Positions 35,207-46,011 of a stretch of DNA of 64,000 nt are shown here, piece by piece. Below the pieces are notes generated by a model. It had not been told where the DNA came from. It did no database searches and saw only the letters and a program-made list of their open reading frames with translations. The position numbers were made by a program, and so were the translations under genes. Position 1 is the first letter of the stretch, and the number at the start of each line of letters is the position of its first letter. Source of the DNA: Nigrospora sphaerica (lineage: Eukaryota > Ascomycota > Sordariomycetes > Amphisphaeriales > Apiosporaceae); contig JAGVVL010000011.1 in assembly GCA_018287875.1 (NCBI GenBank), positions 50,154 to 114,153 on the forward strand, in the 5' to 3' direction.

Positions 35207-36503
35207 ATGGTCGATTCACCACCCTCGAGGCAAAGCGCGGGTGGTGGGAGCCGCCATAGGCCCGCTCCACCCCCGAGCCGTCACCTCCGGACTCAAGAAC
35301 AACATCGCCAGACAGCATTACAGCACCTGGACGCAGTCCAGAGGATATACGCAGCACTATAGACGACTTCAAACGCTTCCTAGCTGGTGAAGTCAACATT
35401 GCGGCCTTAGCCGCAGCAGTTCAAGCCGCCATTCCGGTCCTAGAGACGGCGGCCAAGGAATCAGACAACCAGCCCAGCGTCGAAAGACGTATCAATGCTA
35501 TCGAGAACACGCTGCAAGCTATCTATAAGGAACTTAAAGCTCCTAAGACATACGCTGTAGCCGCTACTGCCCCTACCGCCACCCCGGCGCCTAGGGCCCC
35601 CAGGTAGCCAAGACTCTACCTGCTCGACACGAACGGGAGGTAACGGTCAAGGCCGCAGGAACTGAAGGCCGCACCTACGAAGAGATCGTGCGGAAAGTCA
35701 ACGCAGCAACAGGCAAAGAAACAGCAATAGCCGCACGGAAGCTTCCCAGCGGAGACTATGCTATTACCTGTAAGACAGCAGAAGAGAAGCGACAGCTAGA
35801 AACCGACCGGGCCTGGACCACCGAGGCCTTCGGAGAGAACGCCTCTATCCAGAAGAGAAAGATCCTGGTGGTGGCCCATGGCATTAACAAGAAGGCCATA
35901 GAGACAAACCAAGGGCAGCTAGAAGTCCAACTCCGGAACCAGCCCGGCGGCCCTATCGACGTCCTGGAGGCCAAGCTCCCTCGCAACGCCAAGACCTCGT
36001 CCAGGAAGGTCACGGCCCTATATATTGCAGTACCCACGGTTCAACAAGCGGAACAGCTATGCCGAGACGGCCTTATTTGGCAGTATGGCTACTATCCATG
36101 CGAGCCCTTCGCCGAAGGAGCACAGCTTAAGCAATGCTACCACTGCTACCGTTATGGACATATCGCCCGTGTCTGCCGCCACGCACGCAGGTGCGGGCTC
36201 TGCTCTTCAACAAAGCATGACGACAAAGAATGCCCAGAAGCCGAGAATAAGAGCCGGTACTGCTGTCCAGCATGCCGAGGACCACACACTGCGTGGTCTA
36301 AGGAGTGTCCAGTCCGCCAGGAGCAGGTCCAGATCGCCAAGGCTGCTTACGTCACGAGACCGAAGGGATTCGCACTGCCCTCGCAAGAACCCCTAAGCCA
36401 ACAGCCGAAGACTGGCAGACAGTACAGCCGCGGAAGCGTCGAGCAACCAGCTGCCGTACTAGAAGCACGGGCAGAGCCCGTAGCAGAACCCACGAAGAGA
36501 TAA
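35207..36503 (+). pseudogene. LINE copy 2 ORF1, gag-like zinc-knuckle protein
   Basis: Same protein as copy 1 ORF1, with the three Cys/His knuckles at about 36132-36310. The body is open from 35688 to the stop at 36503. An upstream part (PEPSPPDSRT, then RSTIDDFKRFLAG) is in another frame; they join at a C run near 35598-35603, where one base is missing relative to copy 1. The first ATG (35207) is out of frame with the body, as in copy 1. Confidence 0.75.
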
Positions 36504-36558
36504 ACGACATGGACATCGAAACACCGGAGTCAACACTAAACAGCATCCACGCTCGACC

Positions 36559-39500
36559 ATGACAGCGCTAAGGATCCTACACTGGAACACGCAGAAAAGC
36601 AAGAAAGCACAGATCCCGGCAGTTGATGCCATCTCCGAAGAATACGACATCCTGGCTATCCAAGAGCCCTGGCGAAACCCACATATACCGACCACCTACT
36701 GCCCGAGATCCTCTCCGTACCACCTACTTTACGCGATAGAGGAGGTAGGGCATGCATCTACATTAACAAGAAGTACAACCTAGCGCAGTGGACATACGAG
36801 GCGCAGCCAGATAGGTGTCGTATCACAATCCAACTACCAGACGGCCCCATAACGGTCGTCTGCATATACTCGCCTCCCCCTGGGTCCACCAGCAGATCGG
36901 ACCTGCCAGCTATCGAAGCCCTCTATGCCGAACCCCAGCCAAGACGAACAGTCCTTGTAGGAGACTTCAACGTCCACCACCCTATCTGGGGAGGATATAA
37001 CGTCCGACCCTATAAGGCAGCTAACAAGCTGCTCCAGCTAGTAGAATCCTGGAGACTCCAGCTGATCACACCCCTGGAACACCGACATGGACACGAAAAG
37101 GATGCGCAGACTCTACGATCGACCTAGCCTGGGCTACGGACGATCTCCGGGTCGCCTATGATGGATATGCACCGTACGCAGGGTCCGATCACCTCCCTCA
37201 GGTGATACGCGTGGCCGGACCTTATATAGACCGCCAAGATAGACCACGACGCAGCTGGAAAACAGCTGACTATAACCAAGCAAAAGCAGAAGCGGCGCAC
37301 CTACCACAGCCAGGGCGACTCGAGACACCAGAAGAAATCGATAACTACGCCGAGATGTTAACTAAGGAGTTAACTCGGATAGCCGACCTAGTTGCCCCCT
37401 CCGCTACTCTAAGGGGAGAGGCAAGGCCTGGTGGAACCACAACACAAAAAGAGCTATAGAGGAGGAGAGACGAGCCCAGCGAGCATGGCTATCCGATAGG
37501 ACAGACGCAGCCTGGCGAGCTCTTCGACAAGCATCCCTTGCGAAAAAGAAAACGATCCGAGAAGCCAAGACGGCGTCCTGGAGACACATGCTCCACGAGG
37601 CTTCTAGTCAGCCAGCTGGCGTCTGGAATATTGCGAGATGGGCAAGAACGGAAGGAGCAGCAACGCCGTTACCCCCGCAGTCCCTACGCTCTACACACCG
37701 CGTGGCGAAGCAAGGACCCATAAGGAGAAAACAGAGGCCTTCCGAGAGAGGTTCTATCCCCTTCCTAAGGCTACGCACACTGGCTTCCGAACAACGAACC
37801 GGCTCGCAGCGCCTCTCAATATGGACAGCAAAGTGACAGCAGAACAAGTCCAAGACGTCCTCACTAAAGTAGACCAGTGGAAGGCGCCTGGGCCAGACCA
37901 GCTTCCGAACGGATTCCTTAAACGCTTAGGAAAGCCCCTCTTCCAGGCCTTGGCCTCCCTAGCGGAAGCATGCTGGCGTATAGGATACTACCCAACAGCG
38001 TTCCGCAAAGCAGTGACCGTTGTCCTCCGGAAACCAGGAAAGCAGTTAAACGAGTACCACCAAGCTGGCGGATGGAGACCTATCGCCCTACTTAACACTA
38101 TAGGAAGGTAATCGAGAGCCTGCTAGCGCAACGGCTAGCTAGCTTCGCCGAGGAGAACGGGCTGCTCCCAGACGAACAGATGGGGAACCGAAAGGGCCGC
38201 TCTACGGAAACGGCCCTACGGCTGCTAACGGACCTGGTCCGTACAGCCTGGAAGCATGGAGGCGCAGCAACCCTTCTATCGCTGGATATCTCAGGCGCTT
38301 TCGACTCCGTCGACCATGGAAGGCTTATTGCTAACCTGCGAGCGCTGAGGGTCCCTATATGGACTATCAGCTGGATCCGAAGCTTCCTATCTAACCGGTC
38401 CACCACGCTATTCTTCGACGGCCAAGAATCGGAGGAGATCCCAGTCCCAGCAGGCGTCCCACAGGGCTCACCCCTATCGCCTATCCTCTTCTGCCTCTAT
38501 ACAGCCGGTCTCTATAAGGCTCTCCGTGCTGTACCAGGGATAGCTACTATAGCCTTCGCAGACGACACGAACCTCGTGGGCTTCGGTTTAAACCCCGAGC
38601 AGACCTGCGAGCGGCTGGAAGCCGCTCACAGGATCTGTAAAGAATGGGCAGTCAGCCATGGCATGACCTTCGCAGTCCAGAAATATCACCTAGTCCACTT
38701 CTCTCGAAGACGGAAAGGTCCGGACACAAAGATAGCCTTAGAACGTCACGAAATCGAACCAGAAGACTCCTGCCGCGTCCTTGGCATCCAGGTGGATAGG
38801 CGTCTCCGCTGGGACGTCCATATCCAGTCGATATCGAAAAAGATGGCGACACAGGTCTATGCCTTAGACCGCATAGCCGGCTCTACGTGGGGCGCGTCTC
38901 TTCAGCGAGCCCGCCAAGTCTACACAGCGGTTGTACGGTCTGCTATAGGCTACGGAGCCTCAGAATGGCACCATCACATCTCGAAAAGCAGGGATAAGAC
39001 ACTAGGCGATATCCAGACCGAGTGCCTCCGTAAGGTCACAGGGGCCTTTAAGGCGACAGCAGCTACGACACTAGAAACAGAAGCCTACGTATCGCCCCTA
39101 GACGTATGGCTGAACAAAAGAGTGGCGGCGTCGGAAAAGAGGCTCCAACAGCCGCGTATCGCATCACTTATCAAAGCTAGATGCGACATGGCAGCTAGGT
39201 GGATCTTAACAAGGCCGACTCGACGGCGCAGACCGACAGGTCCGGAAGTCCCCGACCGCAAGAGATGGCTAGACACGTGGCTAGCTGGAGAGTCGGCAAG
39301 CAAGGCCGAGGAGAGAGACTGGCTCCAGAGATGGCAGCAAAGCCAGACACTGCGGCAAATCCAGACATCGCGAGCTCCAGCAATAACAAAAAAGCCTCCA
39401 GACAAGCACGTCCTTAAGCTCCATAAAGGACTTCACAAGGCAGAGAGCTCGATCCTCGTCCAAGCGAGGACCGGCAAGATTGGGCTGCGAGACTTCCTTT

Positions 39501-39750
39501 TTAAGCGCAGGGTTCCAGGCTTCGACAGCCCATGGTGTGACTGCGGTCAGGGTAGGGAGACCATCCGGCATATACTCGTTTTCTGCCCACGGGAAGAGAA
39601 AGACGAGAGCATCTCGTCCAAGCTCTAGGAGGACCGATAGACACAGACAGGATGCTCGACACCCCAGGAAAAGCAGGAATCATCGCAAGATGGCTACTCC
39701 GCTCCGGAAGGCTGGACATGTTCCAGCTAGCGAATCAACTTATCAGCTAG
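36559..39750 (+). pseudogene. LINE copy 2 ORF2, endonuclease-reverse transcriptase
   Basis: Starts at ATG 36559, 56 bp after ORF1. Endonuclease, reverse transcriptase (LSLDISGAFDSVDH, FADD), RNase H-like and C-terminal Cys/His parts are in order. Frame breaks relative to copy 1 include a lost G near 36742, a lost G near 38107 and a lost A near 39596. The longest intact part is 38180-39628. In copy 1 the matching sites at 36742 and 38107 are intact, which shows that each copy has its own losses. Confidence 0.88.
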
Positions 39751-39938
39751 GAAGCGGGCGCGCTGAGCCCGATCTCGGTATGGCAGGTCAAAGAGTAGAT
39801 AGAAGCGGTACGACGCAGCGGAACCTAGGTTTTTCACCCGGCCGGACATCAGCCCGGAACGGTTTTCCTAGGCTAAGATGCGCAGGGGGTCCTCATGGCC
39901 TAGATAGGTCGCTAGGTGTAAGAACAATAATAAAAAAA

Positions 39939-39950
39939 GTACGTCGGCCG
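39939..39950. repeat. Target-site duplication of LINE copy 2, right
   Basis: gtacgtcggccg, identical to 35082-35093 and directly after the A-rich tail. Confidence 0.88.
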
Positions 39951-40511
39951 AACCCTTTGAGATTACAGGCTGCTGGGTCGGTTACATCCGGCAGGCCCGC
40001 CGTGGGTTGCCCGCGACGCTGGCATTGAGATCGACTGACTCGCCATGGAACGTGAGCCTGCTCTGCGGTAACGGTGTCATGGCCGGCTGAAAAGCAGCGC
40101 CACTTGCAGGGAGATTAATCGATAGGCAGCCGCCTAGCATTCGGCATTGATCCGCCACCTGGGGATTTTCTCTCAGAGCTCCAGCCACGGACGCTCGGAG
40201 CCATCGCCCGCATTCCGCCGCCGCGCCGCCCCCGCAGGAGAGGCACCCTTCCTTTTCACCAAGGGGAGACGTAATGGGCATGAGAGGAGCCGCAGCGGCT
40301 GCCGTAATCGGACCGTTACATGCAAGCACAGCGTGACCTTGGTGTTGCTTCATTGAAGGGTAGGAACGGAACAGGCACCTGGACTAATTATAAGAAGTCG
40401 GCGTGAGAACGCATCTGGTGAAGGGTTTCAGCAGCCAGCATCACCGCCCAGCCCGTACATCCGACTCGTTCGCGCCTTTCCTTTGGCCCTTGTCCTCTCG
40501 TTCTTCTTATC
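39951..40511. other. Laccase upstream region
   Basis: No gene is seen. ATTATAAG near 40387 is a possible TATA element about 125 bp before the laccase start. Confidence 0.4.
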
Positions 40512-42396
40512 ATGCAGCGCTTCGCCTCTTGGCTGGCGCTCTTGTCGCTCGCTCAGCACACGCTCGCTTCCCCGGCTGCTCTCAAGCCGCACGTCTTCGG
40601 CCGTGACATCTGCGCCGGCAACACGGCCGACACGCGCTCGCAATGGTGCGACTTTGACATTGACACCGACTACACCTCCGTCGTCCCCGACACGGGTGTC
40701 ACGCGCGAGTACTGGTTCGACCTGGCCGAGGTCAACATTGCGCCGGGTGGCGTCCCGCGCTATGCCATGGCCATCAATGGCAGTATCCCGGGTCCTACCA
40801 TCCACGCCGACTGGGGTATGTATCTCTGACCTTCTTTGGGCTGGTCCAGCGCCGTAAATCCTGCTCGTCGTATACCCCTGAGAACTGACACGAGCTAATA
40901 GGTGATAATGTCGTGGTCCATCTCACCAACTCCCTGAAAACATCGACCAACGGTACCGGTATGCACTTTCACGGCATCCGCCAGCAGAATAACGTCGGCA
41001 ATGACGGTGTCGTCTCGATTACGCAGTGTGCCACTCCGCCGGGCTCTTCCATGACCTACAAGTGGCGGGCGACCCAGTACGGCTCCTCGTGGTACCACTC
41101 GCACTTCTCGCTACAGGCGTGGGAGGGCTTCTTTGGCGGTATGATCATCAACGGGCCCGCTACGGCCAACTACGACGAGGATCTAGGCCTGATCACACTG
41201 AGTGACTGGGACCATCAGACGGTCGACGAGCTATGGCACACGGCTCAGGTGGCCGGGCCGCCGAAGCTGGTCACCGGTCTGATCAATGGCACCAACGTGT
41301 TTGGCGAGGAAGGCGACGCCTCGCAAACGGGTCATCGCTTTAATCTCAGCTTAACCGAAGGTAAATCGTACCGTCTACGCATGGTGAACACGGCCGTCGA
41401 CACGCACTTCAAGTTCTCTATCGATAACCACACCATGACGGTTATCGCAGCCGACTTTGTGCCCGTCAAGCCCTTCACCACCGATGTCGTCAACATCGGC
41501 ATGGGTAAGTTTCCTCTCCCGACGGGCGCGCGCACACACAGTTGGCGTGGGCGGATAGGACAGCAAGCTGACACACAAGGCTATTACCAGGCCAGCGCTA
41601 CAACGTCATCATCAAGGCCGACCAGGGAGCCGTCGCCGATAGCTTCTGGATGCGGGCGGTGCCGCAGTCGGCGTGTAGCGGCAACCAGAACCCGGACAAC
41701 ATCCGAGGCATCGTCTACTACGGAGCCTCCAAGGCGACGCCCACGACGGTCGCGCACGAAAACGACAACATCTGCGAAGACACGGACACGGCACTGCTAG
41801 TGCCGCACCTGGCCCAGTCGGTGGGCGCCGAGGACGTGCTGAATAAGGAGATGGCGGCGGCGGGCATCAACGACGACGGCTTCTTCCGGTGGTACCTCAA
41901 CTCGACGACCATGATTGTCGACTGGGGTAACCCGACGCTACTGCAAATCAAGAATGAGGAGCGCACGTTCGAGCAGTCAAACGCCGTCCTAGCGCTTGAT
42001 GAGGCCGACGTGTGGGCGTACACGGTGATCCAGACGACGCTGGCGGTGCCGCACCCAATCCACCTGCACGGCCACGATTTCTACGTACTGGCCCAGGGCA
42101 CGGGCGAATACAACGCCAGTGTGGCGCTAAACCGCGCGAACCCGCCGCGCCGCGACACGGCCCTGCTGCCGGCAAGCGGCTACCTCGCCATCGCCTTCAA
42201 GACGGACAACCCCGGCGCCTGGCTCATGCACTGCCACATCGGCTGGCACACGAGCCAGGGCTTCGCCCTGCAGTTCGTCGAACGCCGCAGCGAACTCGCC
42301 GCCATCGTTGACAACGACGCCTTGCAGGCCAACTGCGACGCCTGGAACGAGCAACAATCCCTCATCCGCGTGCAGCAGGACGACTCGGGCATTTGA
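40512..42396 (+). CDS. Laccase (ascomycete-type multicopper oxidase)
   Basis: Secreted copper oxidase that couples one-electron oxidation of phenols to reduction of oxygen to water. Exons: 40512-40815, 40902-41504, 41591-42396; introns GTATGT...AATAG and GTAAGT...ACCAG; 570 residues. Signal peptide MQRFASWLALLSLAQHTLAS. The four copper blocks are complete: HFHG, WYHSHFS, HPIHLHGHDF and HCHIGWHTSQGF. The last residues DSGI match the C-terminal plug (DSG-L/I/V) of ascomycete laccases sensu stricto, which is processed or occludes the solvent channel in known enzymes. Roles include lignin or humus modification, pigment or metabolite coupling. This is one of two genes of the window without any frame break. 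Confidence 0.95.
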
Positions 42397-42511
42397 GGAG
42401 ACGCGGCCGGCTTCCCTACACCTGGAATCTTTCTTTTTGCTGTATTATAGTAACAGACCTTTTAACTAGTCTTATTTACTTATCTACCTATCTCCTTGGG
42501 TCCTGGAACGG

Positions 42512-42645
42512 CGCTAGTGGGAGCACACCCTAACAAACTGCACCACGCCGGCCCAGCCAGGGAACTGGGCAAAAGAACTAGAATCCGAAGGCTGGGAGAC
42601 CGGGATTTGTTAGGGTTCATCTTCAGGTCAGCCAAAGCCGTGACA
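42512..42645. repeat. Dispersed repeat B (copy 2)
   Basis: Matches 31858-31993 from gctagtgggagcacac to aagccgtgaca. It lies 115 bp downstream of the laccase stop, without repeat A beside it. Confidence 0.7.
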
Positions 42646-43130
42646 GGCCCGAAAAATAGCAACCTTAGCATGAACACACGATACGTGACAGACCTGGAAA
42701 TCTACCACCCCAGGGCAGCTACCCAGGCCCTGCCACCTAGAAAAGTGTGTTGTGCGTTCCAGAGTAAATGCCATACAGGGGCCATCTATGTAGCATCTCT
42801 GATGCAGTGCATAAGGATTGTGCACAGGTTGCACAAGACAGGTGGTGACAGCCGCAGATGTCTCAGATGAAATTGAGCATGACCTATGGCCTACGCGGCT
42901 GCCGTCTCGGAATGAAAAACACCTCAGTGAGTGGCAACTTGACAGTTAGAATTACACTCCTTTCAACAACACACACACGCTCACCTCCATTCTCATGACG
43001 TCTTTACATACCAGTGACATCACATTCACTCAGAAGCCCGCACTATGTAACATTCTATTCTCCAGCTTCTGAAACCTGTGTTGTCTAATCATATGATCCC
43101 CGAACGCGGGCTAGGCCGGACCATACCGCA
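42646..43130. other. No recognisable gene
   Basis: Spacer between laccase and the AA9 relict; only short unassignable open frames. Confidence 0.4.
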
Positions 43131-43873
43131 GTGCGAGTCTGCCCTGGACTTGCCTGGCACACACCCGCAGAAAACGGCCAGCGTTCCAGGCGGCATGGGA
43201 AGCAGGGCACCGTCATCACCGTCAAGAACGGCAACGCCATTCTGGGCCAGTACCAGCACCTCATCCGGGGGCACAGGGGTCCAACAGCCCGAAAATCCTA
43301 TTCGGCCTCGTATAAAGGCCCCATCACCGCCTACCTCTCCAAGATTGATAACGCGGCGTTTACATCGGCTAAGGACGCTAGCTGGTTTAAGATTTGGCAG
43401 GATGCCCTTGACACATTGTCGCGGAAGTGGGTTGTCGGCCGCATAAATGCCTCTAATGGCTGGTGAGTCTCTTGACTTCCATCATTTATTTCAATTCCCT
43501 CCACTCTTTTGAATAGAGAAGTGTGTCCACACCCATGGAGCCTCCCCGCCTCGGCCAGCATGACTGACCACGGGGCAACCCCAGGGTTAATTTCGACCTG
43601 CCGACATCCGTTGCCAACTGCGACTATCTATTGCGGAATGAGACGCCAGTGCTGTATTCAGTGTATTCGGCGGGTGACGCATAACTCTACACCTTAGTTG
43701 CGCAGCTTCGCGTCACGGGTGGCAGCAGCACGTCGCCCAGCAGCATCGTCCGCTTCCCTGGCACCTACAAGGCCAACGACCCCTCCGTCCATATCAACAT
43801 CTACAGCTTCTTAGGCCAGCCCGATAGCGATGGCAAGGATTCCGCCCACGTGCCCGCCAATTTCATTTGCTAA
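43131..43873 (+). pseudogene. AA9 lytic polysaccharide monooxygenase, decayed
   Basis: Remnant of a copper enzyme that oxidatively cleaves cellulose or related glucans. The first exon part carries KGPITAYLSKIDNAA and WFKIWQDALD, typical of AA9. An intron follows at 43463-43516 (GTGAGT...AATAG). The last part carries QLRVTGGSSTSPSSIVRFPG, then TYKANDPSVHINIY and a stop at 43871-43873. A TAA stop sits just before LYTLVAQLRV, where family members have Gln or similar. The usual Cys before AQL is Val, and the family His in the preceding strand appears as Tyr. The N-terminal His and signal peptide are not found, and 43520-43620 is not readable as AA9. Fragmented and surely inactive. Confidence 0.72.
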
Positions 43874-44285
43874 GTGTCTGGGTGTAGATTGTGCGGTGAG
43901 CTGCGTGTCCTGTGCCGTGGGAGTGGGGTATGGACGAAGCCGCGTAGAAAAGAACGGAGGCCGGATGGTGGCACAAAATGTGGAAATTACGGCACCAATA
44001 GACGGGTTGTGGCGGGGCGCGTAGACAAAGGAATCGTCGGGCCTTCACAGTCAACTCTTAATGAAGAAAATTTTCATTTGCCCACTTGGGTGCATTCGTT
44101 CATCGTGGTCAAGAAGACGGCTTGGCAACTCGGTATCATCAGGCGGGGCATAAGGTTTGCAAGATGGACCCGTGGGCTCAGTTCAGTGGGAGAAGGTTAG
44201 GATGCAGGGTATATAGTAGTCTGTCAAGGTAGCGATCCACCAGGTGATGCCCCTTGTGCCGTCGTGGCTATAGTCTTGCGGGGAA
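43874..44285. other. No recognisable gene
   Basis: Spacer between the AA9 relict and the tandem array, without motifs. Confidence 0.4.
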
Positions 44286-44702
44286 GATGGGGTCATTTAG
44301 CGGCTCTTCGCCAAATCGCTCGCTGAATTCTGATGCAATCCGCTGCCTTTAGCTCAATCTGTCGATGTGACCTAATGCCGGTCGACGTAGCGTCCGAAGT
44401 CTGTCCCTGGTGACCAGACAGGGAAAACGGGGTTGTTAAGCGGTCCTTCGCTGAATAGCTCGCTGGATTTTGATGCAATCCGCTGCCCTTAGCTCAGTCT
44501 GTCAATGTAGCATAACGCCGGCCGACGTAGTGACCATAGCCTGTTTCTGGTGACTAGGCAAGGAAGATGGGGTCATTTAGCGGCTCTTCGCTAAATCGCT
44601 CGCTGAATTCTGATGCAATCCGCTGCCTTTAGCTCAATCTGTCGATGTGACCTAATGCCGGTCGACGTAGCGTCCGAAAGTCTGTTCCTGGTGACCAGGA
44701 AA
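44286..44702. repeat. Tandem array, three units of 140 bp
   Basis: The motif gatgcaatccgctgcc begins at 44332, 44472 and 44612, exactly 140 bp apart. Units 1 and 3 are almost identical, while unit 2 differs at many places. Each unit starts with a cggctcttcgc-like segment and ends with tggtgac-cagg-like bases. No coding sense. Confidence 0.88.
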
Positions 44703-45920
44703 GCGCCACCTGGTCCGGTTCCTCGATCAATGTTTCCTGCCAATTGCAGTGCAGGAAGCCCGTCACAAGTGCATGTAGAGCATTGATCTGTCACTTCAAG
44801 GATAAATGACTGCAAAGAGCAGAGACCTTCATTCCAGTTGTGACTCGCAGCCCAAGAAACGGGTCTTTTCCTCGCACAGGAGCCAGCGTCTAGGGCCACA
44901 TGAGGTGCTTAGGCCCGGGCTGGATAGATTTCTTGTCAGGAAAAGAAAGAGGGGCGAACAGGGTGTGTATCATGCCAATGTATCGCAGTTGATGCGCCTT
45001 TAACACTTCCAGGTGTACTTGCCGACTGACGCAAGAAAGATGCCTGCATTGTGGTCGAGATCCGAGAGGACGATGAAGAAATTCGGGCCCGTGTTTTCAT
45101 CCCGGCTAGATGCTGACTAGCGAGGCTTGTTGACATTAGCACCCGCCTTTGGCTGAAGTGTGCCGTTTTGGAAGAAACCTACCTAATCAGAGCGATACCA
45201 GGTACTCTGCCGAATGTTTCCGGGCTCTTAGTGTAGGCACAGAACGACCAAGCATACTGGTTTGAGCTCTCGAAGCCCATACTCCCAAACCTGTCCGTAA
45301 GAGCTAACAATCAAAGGGCATGGAACCCACGATACCGCCCTTCCACCATCGCCCATAATCCCGCAGAAGGAACTAATGGATGGCATCTTACGGGGTCTGA
45401 TGGACACGGCCAAAGCTGGGCTGGAGTACGCAAGCTCCTTCAACTCGCCCGCTCTAGGCACTCGCGATGGAGACAATCAAGTAAATACACGTCGGCGGTT
45501 CTCGAGTCAGCTCTAACCCCGCTTGCATGCTACCTGAGGGGGGTCGTGGTCGGGCTAGCGAATCCATAGCCCGGCTTCTCCCAAATCGAGGGTATTGGTT
45601 CGAGTCAAGGTCCTCGGCAAAGCCAGACGGACACTTCTAGTGACCGCCGAGGTGGAGCGGAGCAAGTAGGGCTCGTATAGGCCAGGCCGCAACACCCATA
45701 GCCGCCGGCCTGAACCAACTAAACCAGTTTTCCTACCAAAACATCGCCGCTGCTAGCCGTTCACCGGTGGCCCGATGGTCGCCCAGGGGTTATACCATCT
45801 GGCACTGCGTTAGCTCGATTGCCCCTTGCAGTTGAGCGTACAGGACCTGCAAATACAGAGAGGTACTTGAGGTTGGGGTATTACACGTAGGCGGTCCACT
45901 TATGACGCAGGTGATCCTCT
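44703..45920. other. No recognisable gene
   Basis: Only short open frames without motifs on either strand. Upstream flank of the glucosidase gene. Confidence 0.4.
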
Positions 45921-45927
45921 GGTCCAG

Positions 45928-45940
45928 TCTATATAAGAGG
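45928..45940 (+). promoter_or_regulatory. TATA element of the GH31 gene
   Basis: TCTATATAAGAGG lies about 75 bp before the start codon at 46012, in the right place for a core promoter. Confidence 0.55.
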
Positions 45941-46011
45941 CCATGAGAGACGGCTGTCGCCAGCATGAAGTTTGTTAGACACACCAAGGCCAATCGTGAC
46001 GGTTTTCTAAC

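Larger units (their letters stand above)
35094..39938 (+). mobile_element. Tad-type LINE, near full length (copy 2)
   Basis: 4.85 kb non-LTR retrotransposon, same family as 17479-22300 and in the opposite orientation. The tail is AATAATAAAAAAA at 39925-39938. A 12-bp duplication (gtacgtcggccg) at 35082-35093 and 39939-39950 delimits it. ORF1 and ORF2 are both recognisable but broken by single-base losses. Confidence 0.93.

Noticed and set aside
45540..45640. ggttcgagtc, resembling a tRNA B box
   Set aside because: The T stem pairs over only three bases, and no acceptor or anticodon stem was found.
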